NCBI GenBank assembly: GCA_016722465.1
Contig: JADKJC010000001.1
Coordinates: forward strand, 1,426,001 to 1,490,000
Direction: 5' to 3'
DNA length: 64,000 nt
Source: Chitinophagaceae bacterium
GTDB taxonomy: Bacteria > Bacteroidota > Bacteroidia > Chitinophagales > Chitinophagaceae
Shown here: positions 18,470 through 26,256 of the stretch, piece by piece
Layout: each line of letters opens with the position of its first letter
Numbering within the stretch: position 1 is the stretch's first letter
Notes under the pieces: generated by a model
What the model was told of the DNA's origin: nothing
What the model saw: only the letters and a program-made list of their open reading frames with translations
Database searches by the model: none
Translations under genes and position numbers: made by a program

Positions 18470-18496
18470 CTGTATTTCTATACGGCCTTATTTTTT
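18468..18496 (+). terminator. hairpin with T-tract at right arm of the inverted repeat
   Basis: Stem GGCTGTAT (18468-18475) pairs with ATACGGCC (18480-18487) including one G-T pair, followed by TTATTTTTT. It is the mirror counterpart of the hairpin at 18091-18115. Confidence 0.55.
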
Positions 18497-18605
18497 CATC
18501 CTGCTCTTTCTGCAATAATATTTACCACACAACTATTTTTTTGAAGGCCTTTTCCTGATGTTTTGAAATGATTTTAATAAGTTAATGAAGTGCCAAAATG
18601 AACTT

Positions 18606-18619
18606 TGGGTTTAAACCCA
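18606..18619. promoter_or_regulatory. 14 bp perfect palindrome upstream of the coiled-coil gene
   Basis: TGGGTTTAAACCCA is a perfect palindrome 110 bp before the ATG at 18729. It could be a dimeric regulator site. No second copy was noticed in the window, and no -33/-7 promoter is obvious beside it. Confidence 0.3.
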
Positions 18620-18728
18620 TATGGCATTTATGGCACGGTTTTAGGAAAGTACACCCCCGGAGCCTCCAAAGAATTTAATTCGATCTCTGTTTAAAAAAAT
18701 TATTCAATTCATCGTAAAAACTATTTTT

Positions 18729-19706
18729 ATGAACACAACAAATTTTGAAACAACTGCTGTAGAAAAGGCACCTCAACAAAAATCATATAAAAACATCATC
18801 ATAGGATTTTTAGCCGTAGCACTTGTAGGCGTGAGCGCATATACCATTACAGATAAAGGCAAGTCTGGCGAACAGATACAGCAACAACAAACACAAATTG
18901 CAAAAGTATCTGACGAGAAAAGCGATATACAAAACAACTTTGATGCTTCTCTTGCCAGGCTTGACTCCATGTCAACAATTAATAAAAACATGGAAGGAAA
19001 ATTAACAGCAAAAAATGCTGAAATAACAAAGGTTAAGTCAGAGATACGCAGCATACTTAATAAGAAAAATGCTACTGCCGGTGAACTGGCAAAAGCAAAA
19101 AGACTAATAGAGGACCTGAATGGTAAAATAAGCATCATGGAAGCCGATGTTGCAAGATTAACAGAAGAAAACAAAAATCTTTCTGCAGATAAAGTTGCTT
19201 TAACACAGGATAAAGAAAAATTAACGCAGGATCTTACAGCAACGGTAACTGTTAAGGAAGAGCTTGCAAAGAAAGTTGATATTGCATCAACATTAAATGC
19301 ATCCAACATAAGGGTTACACCGATCAATGTAAAAGGCAATGGCAAGGAAAAAGTATCCAGCACGGCAAAGCGTGTTGACAAATTACTGATTGCTTTTGAT
19401 GTTGATAACCGCATTGCACAACCAGGCACTACTGACCTGTTTGTAATGATCACTGGGCCTGATGGTAAGGTAATCACCAGCGAAGCTACCGGCTCCGGCT
19501 CTTTCACAACAAGGGAAGAAGGAGAAAAAACATTTACTGCAAAAGTTCCTGTTGATTTGGAAACTGCCAAGAGGAAAAATGTTGAATTTGGATTTGCGCC
19601 GGGCACAACTTTCCAAAAGGGGAATTATAAAGTACAAATATATCAGAACGGATTTTTGATTGGCGAAGGAACAACAGAGTTGAAGAAAGGTGGATTATTC
19701 AGTTAA
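18729..19706 (+). CDS. membrane-anchored coiled-coil protein of unknown function
   Basis: 325 residues. One membrane helix (about 23-42) follows a short cytoplasmic N-terminus. Residues 50-185 form a long Lys/Glu/Asp/Gln-rich coiled coil with repeated TEEN/TQDKEKL-like heptads. The C-terminal 115 residues are a probable beta-domain (RVDKLLIAFDVDNRIAQPG ... ) ending KKGGLFS. Proteins of this layout recur in Bacteroidota without an assigned role. It stands alone between terminators and has a 640 bp upstream region, so it is likely regulated separately. Confidence 0.75.
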   Translation: MNTTNFETTAVEKAPQQKSYKNIIIGFLAVALVGVSAYTITDKGKSGEQIQQQQTQIAKVSDEKSDIQNNFDASLARLDSMSTINKNMEGKLTAKNAEITKVKSEIRSILNKKNATAGELAKAKRLIEDLNGKISIMEADVARLTEENKNLSADKVALTQDKEKLTQDLTATVTVKEELAKKVDIASTLNASNIRVTPINVKGNGKEKVSSTAKRVDKLLIAFDVDNRIAQPGTTDLFVMITGPDGKVITSEATGSGSFTTREEGEKTFTAKVPVDLETAKRKNVEFGFAPGTTFQKGNYKVQIYQNGFLIGEGTTELKKGGLFS

Positions 19707-19730
19707 CTATTTTTCTTCCTTAGGTAAAAA

Positions 19731-19765
19731 AGCAATTTGGGCTAAACCCAAATTGCTTTTTTTAT
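19731..19765. terminator. strong bidirectional terminator between convergent genes
   Basis: An 11 bp perfect stem AGCAATTTGGG (19731-19741) / CCCAAATTGCT (19747-19757) with a 5 nt loop, an A-run before it and T8 after it. It separates the plus-strand coiled-coil gene from the minus-strand gene at 19771. Confidence 0.9.
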
Positions 19766-19770
19766 TCTTA

Positions 19771-20220
19771 TTATTTTGCCAGCTTATCTAACAGTATTTT
19801 TTTAAACTTTTCAAGTTCTGCTTTTTCTGTTGCGGATAAGGAGTCGTCATTATCAAATTTTGTTTTGTAAAAAAGGACCCTTTTATGCTGAGGGTATTTT
19901 TCAAGAATCGCTCCAATCATTTCTCCAACCGCAATATCTTTTATACTCAATGGTTGTGTTGCAAGCAAAGGCACAGGAGATTTATAACGGGTAGGTTTTT
20001 TCAAAATAATGGCCTGTAATGTTGCCAGTTTGGCTTCAGCAATGCCTGGCACTTTTGATGCCTTACTGAGCAGCCCTTCCAGTTGCTTTTTACTTAAGCC
20101 CCCCCTTTCCTGGTATTGAAAAAGTAAACTACTGATGAACTCCGATGCAGGAAAGGCAGCCTGTGCTTCCTTCAGCACATCCAGCACTACATCCACCCCA
20201 AGTTTCTTTTTTTGTATCAT
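19771..20220 (-). CDS. hypothetical helical protein
   Basis: 149 residues, predicted mostly alpha-helical and soluble, Lys-rich, without signal peptide, membrane segment or motif I recognise. The middle (PTRYKSPVPLLATQPLSIKDIAVGEMI) may be a linker between two helical halves. It starts with ATG at 20220 and ends just before a strong terminator. A separate hairpin lies upstream (20278-20316), so it is probably monocistronic. Confidence 0.6.
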   Translation of the reverse strand: MIQKKKLGVDVVLDVLKEAQAAFPASEFISSLLFQYQERGGLSKKQLEGLLSKASKVPGIAEAKLATLQAIILKKPTRYKSPVPLLATQPLSIKDIAVGEMIGAILEKYPQHKRVLFYKTKFDNDDSLSATEKAELEKFKKILLDKLAK

Positions 20221-20277
20221 CTCTTTTTAAATAATAACATTCTCTAACAATCTTACAAAGTACGGCATAACAGGTGT

Positions 20278-20335
20278 AAAAAAATAGAACCAGGGTGGAA
20301 ACCCCGGTTCGTTTTTAATCCGTACCCTATGAAAA
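20278..20335. terminator. bidirectional hairpin plus copy of the conserved 26 bp box
   Basis: An A7 run, stem GAACCAGGG (20287-20295) / CCCCGGTTC (20302-20310, one mismatch) and T5 form a terminator between corA and the 19771 gene. Bases 20310-20335 directly after it match the inverted-repeat arm at 18115-18140 in 22 of 26 positions, the same hairpin-then-box order. Confidence 0.65.
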
Positions 20336-20462
20336 CTAGGATGAAAGTATAGTAATTTTTTTAAATATTCAAAATACGGGGAAAAAGTTTTTTAACTGAG
20401 CTCATTTGCAACGCAGATAAAACAATTATCATTGCCTGAAGCCCTGTGCCGGCAGGTTCAAA

Positions 20463-21416
20463 TTACAGCTTGAACCAGCCTCGTTTTATAAATATCCGGA
20501 GCATTATTAAGGGAATAATCAGCATTATGGTAACAGAAATGAAAAAACCCCATTGATTGTGCAATAAAGGGATCCTGTCGAAGTTCATTCCAAAAATACC
20601 CCCAATGACTGTAGCAGGTGCCAGCAGGCAGGTAACCACAGCCATCACTTTCATCACCTCATTCATCTTGAGGTTTACATTGCTCAGGTACAGGTCGTGC
20701 AGGTTCATCATCATATCCCGGTAGTTCTCCGCAAGATCATTGGCCTGTATGATGTGGTCATACACGTCTTTAAAATACTTTTCCGTTCTTTCTTCCACCA
20801 GGTCACTTTCGCTCCGTAAAATACCATTCACCAGTTCCCTTACCGGTGCCACACTTCTTTTTAACACGATCATTTCCTTCCGCAGTATATTGATCTTGGC
20901 AAGGCTTCTTGTGTTGGGGCTCCGCACAATATCTTCCTCCAGGTTTTCAATTTTGTCTCCCAGCTTCTCCATCACCACAAAATAATTGTCAACAATAAGA
21001 TCGATGAGGGAATAAAACAAAAAATCTGCACCCTGCTGGCGCACTTTGGTATTGTTTACTTTCAGTTTTTCCCTCAACGGGTCAAACACATCCCTGGAAG
21101 CATCCTCCTGGAAGCTGATCACAAAGTTTTTACCGAGTATAATGCTGATCTGCTCTGTTTCAACGGAGGAATCTTTCTCATTAAAATAAAGCATGTTGAG
21201 GATGCAGAAGATGAGGCCATTCATTTCATCTGTTTTGGGCCGCTGGCCAATACTCAATATATCTTCCACAAAAAGATAGTGAATACCGTAGTGCTCACAA
21301 ATAGCTTCTACGTCGTTTTTCCGGAGGCCATCCACATTTATCCAGGTTACTTTCGGTGAATCCACGTAAGGAAAACAATCAGCAACCCTATTCAGTTCCT
21401 TTAGCTGGATATTCAC
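20463..21416 (-). CDS. corA: CorA family magnesium/cobalt transporter (5' end probably frameshifted)
   Basis: 317 residues from a GTG at 21416. The C-terminus has the two CorA helices and the signature GMN (276-278) in GGIFGMNFDR. The N-terminal soluble domain starts abruptly: the same frame stays open upstream to 21524 and encodes recognisable CorA-like sequence (NPTVAPERTEPDELKIFVYD), but without a start codon. The protein forms a pentameric Mg2+ channel in the inner membrane. The annotated start is therefore unlikely to be the real one; see 21417-21524. Confidence 0.92.
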   Translation of the reverse strand: MNIQLKELNRVADCFPYVDSPKVTWINVDGLRKNDVEAICEHYGIHYLFVEDILSIGQRPKTDEMNGLIFCILNMLYFNEKDSSVETEQISIILGKNFVISFQEDASRDVFDPLREKLKVNNTKVRQQGADFLFYSLIDLIVDNYFVVMEKLGDKIENLEEDIVRSPNTRSLAKINILRKEMIVLKRSVAPVRELVNGILRSESDLVEERTEKYFKDVYDHIIQANDLAENYRDMMMNLHDLYLSNVNLKMNEVMKVMAVVTCLLAPATVIGGIFGMNFDRIPLLHNQWGFFISVTIMLIIPLIMLRIFIKRGWFKL

Positions 21417-21602
21417 AGCGTCGTAATCGTATACAAAAATCTTAAGCTCATCTGGCTCTGTTCGTTCAGGCGCTACGGTAGGATTTACCTGCAGTACTTT
21501 TTTGTACGCAGCAATTCCAGCGGATTAAGGATAGTAGAAAAAAATTTCTTCCGTTCATTGTTATTATTGAGTACGGAAGGTATAAAGAAAACGATTAAAT
21601 AC
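21417..21602 (-). pseudogene. corA: missing 5' part of corA, split by a -1 base in a homopolymer
   Basis: Upstream of 21416 the frame continues open to a TAA at 21525-21527. At the T6 run 21498-21503 (A6 on the coding strand) the other frame supplies NPLELLRTKK, which joins to VLQVNPTVAPERTEP if one A is added. The result reads as a continuous CorA N-terminus. A TTG near 21602 is the earliest possible start in that frame. Either a sequencing error or a real frameshift. Confidence 0.55.
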
Positions 21603-21632
21603 AATTGGGTCAGCTACTAAAGTTCTTCCTGA

Positions 21633-22253
21633 TCACCTTGCATCCATCGCTTGCTTGCTTGTAAAAAATTCTATGTAAAACAGGTCGGTGTAATTACTGC
21701 TTTCTGCCTGCGCCGCTGTTGCCGTCTGGTTCTCGAAATTTATCTTCATCCAGATTTCTTTTTTACCTGCCAGCTGCAGTTTGTATTTATACATCCAGAA
21801 TAATACACTTTCCGTATCCTTTTCGATCGGTGTTGCCTTCAGTTTATTTTTACCAAAGAAATACCCGATCATGTCAATATCACTTTCTATGTGCAGGTTA
21901 TCTGCCGCCACAGTGAAAGAAGTATATCCATTCTTTGTACCGCTGAGTGAAACACCCCATTTGCAGGGAGCCGCATCACTGTTAACACCACTGCATTCAA
22001 CAGCTTTGCCGTTTAATACAACTGCAGCAGTTCCTGTTTTTACATAATTGGCTCCTTGTTTTTGAGGAGTAAGATTCTTCCATTTTACTGCAGACCCTTT
22101 TGAAGCAGCAACCGGCCAGTTAACTACGTTGCTTACAGCAGTGCTGTCCGGGCTCAATATTTTCACAAGGTCGAGCAATTCAATCCTGGAAGACTGTGCC
22201 TGCAGCAAGCCGTTGCAACAAAGCAGAAAGATAAATATGGTATTCTTTTTCAT
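21633..22253 (-). CDS. secreted hypothetical protein
   Basis: 206 residues from ATG at 22253 (MKKNTIFIFLLCCNGLLQAQS, a clear signal peptide with AQS cleavage). An in-frame upstream start at 22334 would add 27 residues and destroy the signal. The mature part has two cysteines (ECSG ... APCKWG) and beta-rich sequence. I do not recognise a family. It follows the CsgG-like gene on the same strand with a strong hairpin in between, so it may be only partly co-expressed. Confidence 0.7.
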   Translation of the reverse strand: MKKNTIFIFLLCCNGLLQAQSSRIELLDLVKILSPDSTAVSNVVNWPVAASKGSAVKWKNLTPQKQGANYVKTGTAAVVLNGKAVECSGVNSDAAPCKWGVSLSGTKNGYTSFTVAADNLHIESDIDMIGYFFGKNKLKATPIEKDTESVLFWMYKYKLQLAGKKEIWMKINFENQTATAAQAESSNYTDLFYIEFFTSKQAMDAR

Positions 22254-22285
22254 AATGAAGTATTTATTAAAATTATGCTGAAAAT

Positions 22286-22330
22286 TGGCTGACTGCCCTG
22301 TTGCCGGGTAAAAAACAACAGGGCCAGCCA
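22286..22330 (-). terminator. long stable hairpin downstream of the CsgG-like gene
   Basis: Inner stem GCCCTGTTG (22295-22303) / CAACAGGGC (22316-22324) is perfect, extended by TGGCTG (22286-22291) / CAGCCA (22325-22330) beyond a 3 nt bulge. Only a short T-tract follows on the minus strand, so it could be a terminator or a processing hairpin ahead of the 22253 gene. Confidence 0.6.
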
Positions 22331-22389
22331 ACACAACTGATACAATGTATCATTCACCATCTTCAGCAATTAAATCAATTGAAATGGCC

Positions 22390-23364
22390 TTATAAACCAA
22401 ACAGGCCTTTAGGTTTTTCTGAACCCTTGTATTCAAATACGATCGTTTCGGGTTTTGTCTTGATCTCTGTGAGCAGGCTTTCACCAATATCGCCTGATTT
22501 CAGTAATTCGCAGGTGCATGATTCGGTACTGTTGATCTCAATGATCTTGGCAGTGCCCAGTAATTTCTTCTCTTCTATTTTTTTGCCTTTGGGGCTCACG
22601 GTATAAGAAAGCCTGTATATCTCCACCACATCTTTCTCTTTCAACCCCTGGTCGCTGCCACCCCATATCTTGAATTTTTTCAGGCGGTTCTTTTTGTCTA
22701 CTTCCACTTCGCTGGCATACTCAAAACGTTGTGGTAAAAATTCGGCCACATTCATCCTGGCCTGCCTGTCAAGATCTGTATAAGATTCCTGCATGGCTTC
22801 CGAAGGAGTATTGCCTTTTCCTTTACCCAAAATTGGTTCGCTCTTTAATATCTCTCCTGTTTCCACATTTATTATTTTGAACATGATACCCAACTGTGCA
22901 ATGAATTTGTAATTCACACCACCGCCAAGAATATTCTTTTGTCCCTGTGTACCATCTGTAGCAGACATTACATTGCCAGTTATCACTATTTTGGCGCCCA
23001 GCTTTTTTGCTTTTCTTACCACTTCCTCTGTATTGGCTTCTTTAAAAAGCTCTTCTTCCTTGATCACGTTGAAACGGCTTCTTTCCACCACAGTAAACCT
23101 CTTGCTGCGCACAAAACCTGATTCCACTGCGGTGCCTGCATTCAATGCATAATCGTAATAAGTGCGGCCAGAGCAGGTGAATGGATAAATGGCTACTACT
23201 TCTTTTCCCTTTTCAGGCGTTACGGGCACCAGTTCTTCCTCTTTTGGTGCTGCAGGCTGTTCTGTAACGGTCTTTGCTGCTGCTTTTGATTTTCCTTTTT
23301 GTGCAGACACTGTACAGAACGATGCTGCGATAATGATAGCTGTTGCTGATAATAACTTTTTCAT
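22390..23364 (-). CDS. CsgG-like secreted protein
   Basis: 324 residues from ATG at 23364 (MKKLLSATAIIIAASFCTVSAQ, signal peptide); an upstream in-frame start at 23430 would bury the signal. Residues about 45-215 resemble the CsgG fold: VAIYPF, SKRFTVVERSRFNVIKEE, KLGAKIVITGNV and FKIINVETGEIL. CsgG proteins form outer-membrane export pores or act as envelope nucleotide-fold proteins. No curli genes are near, so curli export is not implied. It lies downstream of a membrane-protein gene and a LytTR-like site. Confidence 0.8.
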   Translation of the reverse strand: MKKLLSATAIIIAASFCTVSAQKGKSKAAAKTVTEQPAAPKEEELVPVTPEKGKEVVAIYPFTCSGRTYYDYALNAGTAVESGFVRSKRFTVVERSRFNVIKEEELFKEANTEEVVRKAKKLGAKIVITGNVMSATDGTQGQKNILGGGVNYKFIAQLGIMFKIINVETGEILKSEPILGKGKGNTPSEAMQESYTDLDRQARMNVAEFLPQRFEYASEVEVDKKNRLKKFKIWGGSDQGLKEKDVVEIYRLSYTVSPKGKKIEEKKLLGTAKIIEINSTESCTCELLKSGDIGESLLTEIKTKPETIVFEYKGSEKPKGLFGL

Positions 23365-23420
23365 AAAAAATTTTTGTTGGTGAATGATGATGTAAAATAA
23401 GGCCGGGCTAAGGGGGTGTA

Positions 23421-23459
23421 CAACCGCCATTTATTTTTCGCAGGGTATTGCTTATTATC
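23421..23459 (-). promoter_or_regulatory. candidate LytTR-type operator upstream of the CsgG-like gene
   Basis: The segment CAACCGCCATTTATTTTTCG (23421-23440) matches 24139-24158 in 18 of 20 bases. Its core ATTTATTTTT (23429-23438) is followed 21 bp later by a weaker copy (23450-23459). A 21 bp period is that of LytTR-domain direct-repeat sites. It lies 57-95 bp before the ATG. Confidence 0.45.
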
Positions 23460-23476
23460 TGCACTTTAATGATGTT

Positions 23477-24070
23477 TTAATTTACTGGCGGAGTATTGCT
23501 ATCCTGACCTGGATTGTTTTGAATTGCTGCATTTTGAGCGGTCGGTTTATAATATTCCTTGTCTTTTATCTTACCCATATTTACCAGTGATAGATAAATA
23601 GCTGCGGCAAGGCTGGTATAAACACCCAATCCCAGCACATCAAATAAGCCCGGAGCCATATCACTCACCGATCTTGAAATATGCCGCATCGACTCATATC
23701 CACCCAGGCTTTCGTTTGAAACATCGGGCATGTCTGGCTTGATCTTGAAATAGATCATGATTAAACCCACAATCAGTAGCAAGGCTGGAACAACATGTGC
23801 AGGCTTATAGTATTGTGCGAATTTAGTATTCCCGGTTACGTTCTGGTAAAGGATCAATGCACCGCTTAAAGGAATTACAATGATCAATACCATCAGCAGG
23901 CGGTCGAGCCCTTTCAGAAACATGCCCAGCATTCCCGGAGAAATTCCGGTGGAGGTGATGGAAAAACCAGACATGGAAACAGTGCCGATAGCGGAAAACC
24001 AGGGAAAGAAAAAAGCAATGATGAGTAAGGCAGCGGCAATATTTACGCCGGTGAATTTAAAGTTTGACAT
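23477..24070 (-). CDS. integral membrane protein of unknown function
   Basis: 197 residues with four predicted membrane helices (about 8-28, 60-80, 92-112 and 142-162) and a polar C-terminal tail ending in Asn/Pro-rich sequence. No family is recognised. ATG at 24070. It precedes the CsgG-like gene and both carry the same upstream box, which suggests a common regulon with the divergent LytS/LytTR pair. The segment after helix 3 (KIKPDMPDVSNESLGGYESM) is probably extracytoplasmic. Confidence 0.7.
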   Translation of the reverse strand: MSNFKFTGVNIAAALLIIAFFFPWFSAIGTVSMSGFSITSTGISPGMLGMFLKGLDRLLMVLIIVIPLSGALILYQNVTGNTKFAQYYKPAHVVPALLLIVGLIMIYFKIKPDMPDVSNESLGGYESMRHISRSVSDMAPGLFDVLGLGVYTSLAAAIYLSLVNMGKIKDKEYYKPTAQNAAIQNNPGQDSNTPPVN

Positions 24071-24138
24071 AACATTTTGTTTGAAATGGTGATGAATAAA
24101 ATTGATACATCAAACATACATTGCTGCCAGGCCGGGGT

Positions 24139-24180
24139 CAACCGCCGTTTATTTTTTGATGCTGCCGGTTTATTTTTCGC
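24139..24180. promoter_or_regulatory. candidate LytTR-type direct-repeat operator in the divergent promoter region
   Basis: GTTTATTTTT occurs at 24147-24156 and again at 24168-24177, exactly 21 bp apart, each preceded by GCC(G) and followed by (T/C)G. The first copy sits in the 20-base segment also found at 23421-23440. The site lies between a divergent two-component operon (ATG 24262) and the membrane protein gene (ATG 24070). Confidence 0.5.
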
Positions 24181-24261
24181 AATTGATAAATAAAAACTGC
24201 GGCAGCTTTGTATCTTTCTAACACAAACCAGCATTCCTCATTGTTTCCAAAACCAGCACTT

Positions 24262-25866
24262 ATGCGAATTATTTCGGTTGCTGTATTTATTTTACTTCCC
24301 TCTTGGTGCTTAGCACAGCAAAAGGAGATTGACTCGCTGTTAACAGTATTAAAGAACCATCCTGCAGAAGATACTACCAGGATCATTTTACTGAATGATA
24401 TTTCATACGACTATTACCAGTTAGACCCTGATAAAGGAATTGATTTTGCCAACCAGGCGATCGCTTTATCAGAAAAAATAAAAAGTGAACCCGGCCTTGG
24501 AGTAAGCCTTGCCAGAAAGGGGCTCAACTACGCAGAAAAAGGGGAATATGCCACAGCCCTTGATCATTACAAAAAAGCAGCTGCCATATTTGAAAAGATC
24601 AGGGATGAAAAAAAGCTGTTCAGTGTAAGCAACAGTACGGCAATTGTGCACATGCGCATGTCTGAATTTCCAAAAGCTTTGGAACTGTATTTTAAAAACC
24701 TGCGGCTTGCTGAAAAGGGTGGTAAACAAAAAGATATTGCCATCTGTGCAGGCAATATTGCCCTTGTGTATGCAAGAATGCAAAACCACCAGCAGGCACT
24801 TGTTTACAATGGAAGAGCTATCGACATACAACGAAAAGCAAATGATGAAAAAGCCCTTGCAGACCTGCTCAACAGCCGTGGCAATTTTTTTGACAGCAAG
24901 GGGGAACCAACCAATGCGATCCTGCTTTATAAAGAGAGCCTGCTGCTGAGTAAAAAGCTGGATTATATAAAAGGAGTAGCATCTGCCAATGCCAACCTCA
25001 GCAATATTTTTGATGAGCTTGGTATGCCTGATTCAGCTTTTCGTTATGCTAAAAATTCGCTGGAATTTTATCAGCAGATCGGCGATAAAACAAATATGGC
25101 CGTACTGCTTGAATACCTCGGGAACATCGTTACAAAAGCAGATAACAATACGTTGATGAAGGAAGGTATTCAACCTGCTGAACGCCACCGGGTGGCAATT
25201 GATTATTTTCAGCAAAGCCTTTCACTTACCACCGAAATGGAAGATGTGGCGGCACAGGCCGAAAGCTGGCAAAGCATCAGCAACAGTTATAAGCAATTGA
25301 AACAATTCGACAAAGCCCTGGAAGCGCAGGAGCAATATGTAAAACTGCGGGACAGTATTTTAAGCGATGAAAAAATGGAAGCGGTGAAACAATCAGAATT
25401 ACAATATGCAGTAAAAAAGAACGAGGATTCCCTTTCTCTGATCCAGGAGAAAAAGGACCTGGAAGTAATTGCAGAGATCAACAGGCAGAACACCATTAAA
25501 AAAGCAGTATCGTGGGGAGCAGCGATTTTGCTGGCAGCAGCATTGGTAAGCTTTATCTTTTACAAAAAGAGAAGGGATGCCAGGCAAAAACAACAGGAAG
25601 CTGAATTTAAAACAGAGGTGGCCGATACAGAAATGAAAGCTTTGAGAGCGCAGATGAACCCGCATTTTATTTTCAACTCTTTAAACTCCATCAGTGATTA
25701 CATTGCTAAAAACGATACCGCACAGGCAGATAAGTACCTCTCCAAATTCGCCAAATTGATGCGGATGATACTGGAAAACTCCGAGCAAAAAGAAGTGCCA
25801 CTCAGCGAAGACCTGAAGGCGCTGGAACTGTATATGAAACTGGAAGCCCTCCGTATGAAATCATAA
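24262..25866 (+). CDS. TPR-containing LytS-type sensor histidine kinase (N-terminal part, frameshifted)
   Basis: 534 residues before a premature stop. ATG at 24262 starts a signal peptide (MRIISVAVFILLPSWCLAQQ). Residues 25-375 are tetratricopeptide repeats in the periplasm, followed by a membrane helix (about 413-432) and the His_kinase dimerisation segment LRAQMNPHFIFNSLNSISDYI, whose His is the phosphorylation site. The ATPase part continues in other frames (next entry). It forms an operon with the LytTR regulator at 26257. Confidence 0.88.
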   Translation: MRIISVAVFILLPSWCLAQQKEIDSLLTVLKNHPAEDTTRIILLNDISYDYYQLDPDKGIDFANQAIALSEKIKSEPGLGVSLARKGLNYAEKGEYATALDHYKKAAAIFEKIRDEKKLFSVSNSTAIVHMRMSEFPKALELYFKNLRLAEKGGKQKDIAICAGNIALVYARMQNHQQALVYNGRAIDIQRKANDEKALADLLNSRGNFFDSKGEPTNAILLYKESLLLSKKLDYIKGVASANANLSNIFDELGMPDSAFRYAKNSLEFYQQIGDKTNMAVLLEYLGNIVTKADNNTLMKEGIQPAERHRVAIDYFQQSLSLTTEMEDVAAQAESWQSISNSYKQLKQFDKALEAQEQYVKLRDSILSDEKMEAVKQSELQYAVKKNEDSLSLIQEKKDLEVIAEINRQNTIKKAVSWGAAILLAAALVSFIFYKKRRDARQKQQEAEFKTEVADTEMKALRAQMNPHFIFNSLNSISDYIAKNDTAQADKYLSKFAKLMRMILENSEQKEVPLSEDLKALELYMKLEALRMKS

Positions 25867-26254
25867 ATTTCACCTATGAAATATCGGTGGCTGAGGATAT
25901 TGATGCTGCCATAACTTTAGTTCCACCACTGATATTGCAGCCCTTTGTTGAAAACAGCATCTGGCATGGCATTGCACAAAAGAAGGGATAGGAAAAATAC
26001 ACATCCATATCAAAAAGGAAAATGAGGATATGATCAATTGTATTGTGGAAGATGACGGCATTGGAAGAAAACAATCAGCAGCTGCAAAATTGTATATTCC
26101 CAAAACAGGTAAAACATCTTTGGGAATGAAGATCACGCAAACAAGAATTGACATTCTGAATAAAATAAAAAACACAAAGGCAACAGTTGAACTTTCTGAT
26201 CTTGCACAAGGATTGAGAGTGGAAGTAAAACTGCCATTGGTAACCAGCTATTAA
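25867..26254 (+). pseudogene. displaced ATPase domain of the TPR kinase (two frame changes)
   Basis: From 25866 a second frame reads NFTYEISVAEDIDAAITLVP ... QPFVENSIWHGIAQKKG and stops at 25989-25991. From 25988 the third frame reads IGKIHIHIKKENEDM ... EDDGIGRKQ and ends at 26254. These are the N and G1 boxes of a HATPase_c domain. One added base near 25864 and one in the GGG run 25985-25987 would restore a single kinase. No second gene start is needed. Confidence 0.85.
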
Positions 26255-26256
26255 AT

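Noticed and set aside
18631..18646. TGGCACG resembling a sigma-54 -24 element
   Set aside because: The -12 position reads AGG instead of TTGC, and no enhancer-binding protein gene is nearby.
18773..19606. 277-codon open frame antisense to the coiled-coil gene
   Set aside because: It mirrors a low-complexity Lys/Glu/Thr-rich gene; the product is a Ser/Phe/Val-rich shadow without motif or start context.
22390..23364. CsgG-like protein as part of a curli system
   Set aside because: No csgA, csgB, csgE or csgF homologue is seen nearby.
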